Positions 19,223 to 20,741 of a stretch of DNA of 20,741 bases are shown one piece after another. The DNA is from RGIG1934 sp964492545 (GTDB lineage: Bacteria; Bacillota; Clostridia; Lachnospirales; Lachnospiraceae): NCBI GenBank assembly GCA_964492545.1, contig CAZBKO010000033.1, forward strand, positions 1-20,741, read 5' to 3'. Position 1 is the stretch's first letter. Each line of letters opens with the position of its first letter. Below the pieces are notes generated by a model that was given only the letters and a program-made list of their open reading frames with translations, ran no database searches and was not told where the DNA came from. The translations under genes and the position numbers were made by a program.

Positions 19223-20713
19223 TTGGCTAATCAGCAGAATAACGAAGCACAGCAGGATATTAACCAGCTACTTAAGGTTAGAAGAGAGAAACTTGCACAG
19301 TTGCAGGAAGATGGAAAGAATCCATTTGAAATAACTAAATTTGATGTTACACATCACAGTGCAGAGATTAAGAATAATTTTGATGAACTTTCAGGACAGA
19401 CCGTTACTATAGCAGGAAGACTTATGTCTAAGCGTGTTATGGGTAAGGCATCATTTGGTAATGTTCAGGATCTTCAGGGAAATATTCAGTCATATATAGC
19501 AAGAGACAGTATCGGCGAAGATTCATACAAGGATTTCAAGAAGTTTGATATCGGTGATATCGTAGGAATCAAAGGTGAAGTATTCGAGACAAAGACAGGT
19601 GAAATATCAATTCATGCTGCAGAGGTTACCTTATTATCTAAGAGCCTTCAGATTCTCCCAGAGAAATTCCATGGTTTGACTAACACAGATATTAGATACA
19701 GACAGAGATATACAGATCTTATCATGAATCAGGATGTTAAGACTACATTTATCAACCGTTCTAAGATTATCAGCACTATTCGTAAATATCTTGATGGACA
19801 GGGATTTATGGAAGTAGAGACTCCAATGCTTGTAGCTAATGCTGGCGGTGCATCTGCAAGACCATTTGAGACACATTTTAACGCTCTTTCAGAAGACTTA
19901 AAGCTTCGTATTTCCCTTGAACTATACTTAAAGAGACTAATCGTTGGTGGTCTTGAAAGAGTTTACGAAATTGGCAGAGTATTCCGTAATGAAGGACTTG
20001 ATACAAGACATAATCCAGAGTTTACACTTATGGAGCTTTATCAGGCATACACAGACTACAATGGTATGATGGACCTTACAGAGAATTTATATCGTTACGT
20101 AGCACAGGAAGTGCTTGGTACAACTAAGATTACTTATAATGGTATTGAAATGGACCTTGGTAAGCCATTTGAGAGAATAACAATGGTTGACGCTGTTAAG
20201 AAATATGCAGGCGTAGACTTTAATGAAATTCATACACTTGAAGAGGCTAGAGCAGCTGCTAATGAGCATCACGTTGCTTTTGAAGAGCGTCATAAGAAGG
20301 GTGATATTCTTAACTTATTCTTTGAAGAATTTGTTGAGGAGCATCTTATTCAGCCTACATTCCTTATGGACCACCCAATTGAGATTTCACCTCTTACTAA
20401 GAAGAAACCAGAGAATCCAGAATATGTTGAACGTTTTGAGTTCTTCATGAATGGATGGGAAATGGCTAATGCTTATTCAGAGTTAAATGATCCAATTGAT
20501 CAGAGAGAAAGATTTAAAGCACAGGAAGAACTTCTTGCTCAGGGTGATGACGAAGCCAACACAACTGATGAAGATTTCCTTAATGCCCTTGAAATTGGTA
20601 TGCCACCAACAGGCGGTATTGGATTTGGTATTGACAGAATGTGTATGTTATTAACAGATTCTGCTGCAATTAGAGATGTTTTATTATTCCCGACGATGAA
20701 ATCGCTTAATTAA
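19223..20713 (+). CDS. lysS: Lysyl-tRNA synthetase, class II
   Basis: Charges tRNA-Lys with lysine in the cytoplasm. The product has about 496 aa. The N-terminal anticodon-binding OB-fold (about 55-160) contains VTIAGRLMSKRVMGKASFG. Class II motif 1 is around FMEVETPMLVANAGGASARP, motif 2 is RVFRNEGLDTRHNPEFT (from about 252) and motif 3 is GGIGFGIDRM (from about 464), ending LLFPTMK. All are intact. The start is probably TTG 19223, with AAGGAGA 8 nt upstream; GTG 19205 in the same frame overlaps the greA stop but has its start before that ribosome binding site. The greA-lysS pair is common in Firmicutes. The window ends 28 bp after the stop, so no terminator can be judged. Confidence 0.96.
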   Translation: MANQQNNEAQQDINQLLKVRREKLAQLQEDGKNPFEITKFDVTHHSAEIKNNFDELSGQTVTIAGRLMSKRVMGKASFGNVQDLQGNIQSYIARDSIGEDSYKDFKKFDIGDIVGIKGEVFETKTGEISIHAAEVTLLSKSLQILPEKFHGLTNTDIRYRQRYTDLIMNQDVKTTFINRSKIISTIRKYLDGQGFMEVETPMLVANAGGASARPFETHFNALSEDLKLRISLELYLKRLIVGGLERVYEIGRVFRNEGLDTRHNPEFTLMELYQAYTDYNGMMDLTENLYRYVAQEVLGTTKITYNGIEMDLGKPFERITMVDAVKKYAGVDFNEIHTLEEARAAANEHHVAFEERHKKGDILNLFFEEFVEEHLIQPTFLMDHPIEISPLTKKKPENPEYVERFEFFMNGWEMANAYSELNDPIDQRERFKAQEELLAQGDDEANTTDEDFLNALEIGMPPTGGIGFGIDRMCMLLTDSAAIRDVLLFPTMKSLN

Positions 20714-20741
20714 CAGACGGACGCATACGGACAGTCTTGAA

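Noticed and set aside
20714..20741. Signal in the last 28 bases
   Set aside because: Too short after the lysS stop to judge. No hairpin or start site is visible.

Overview
The window is a low-GC Gram-positive chromosome segment, most likely from an anaerobic Lachnospiraceae-type clostridium (class Clostridia). The evidence is the AT-rich DNA, strong GGAGG-type ribosome binding sites, sigma-A-type promoters, and clostridial gene order (hprK, glk, murB, rapZ, whiA and an HPr paralogue, then dnaE and pfkA). Two small protein families that I associate with Lachnospiraceae also occur. All genes but one are on the + strand. There are no tRNAs, rRNAs, insertion sequences, phage genes or CRISPR arrays. 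The segment is core chromosome, and its novelty lies in untranslated DNA.

Layout. (1) 1-5230: hprK, glk, murB, rapZ, whiA and a Crh-like HPr, ended by a strong hairpin terminator. This cluster joins carbon-catabolite signalling (HprK and its HPr-like target), glucose phosphorylation, and control of cell-wall synthesis and division (MurB, RapZ, WhiA). (2) 5293-10576: dnaE, pfkA and a SpoU-type rRNA methyltransferase, ended by a bidirectional terminator. (3) 10612-11164, minus strand: a Lys/Ala/Pro-rich histone-like small protein with its own promoter. (4) 11273-13246: two single-gene units, a GtrA-like membrane protein and a secreted SH3/SleB-type wall hydrolase. Each has a WalR-like box just downstream of its predicted start of transcription. 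(5) 13259-14887: an nfeD plus SPFH (stomatin/QmcA-like) pair. The SPFH gene carries a 56-base run of N. (6) 14888-18637: argF behind a long structured leader, then a small membrane protein, a DUF6145-like protein, coaX and dusB. (7) 18634-20713: greA and lysS under a perfect-consensus promoter that overlaps the dusB stop codon.

Most interesting signal. A structured RNA-like leader occurs four times: once before glk (1115-1201) and three times in tandem before argF (14893-15248). Each copy has a 10-11 bp stem whose 9-nt loop carries GGAGCAT. It is followed by a hairpin of variable length and then by ATGCTCC (ATGCTTC at glk), which can pair with the loop as a classical H-type pseudoknot. The same CTCC/CTTC can alternatively pair with the GGAG Shine-Dalgarno sequence a few bases downstream. 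This is the layout of a translational switch. Pairing is kept through wobble changes, and the variable hairpin differs in sequence and length but still folds. I do not recognise it as a described riboswitch class. Its presence before two unrelated genes, and its perfect 140-bp tandem duplication before argF, mean that a repeat-element origin must also be considered.
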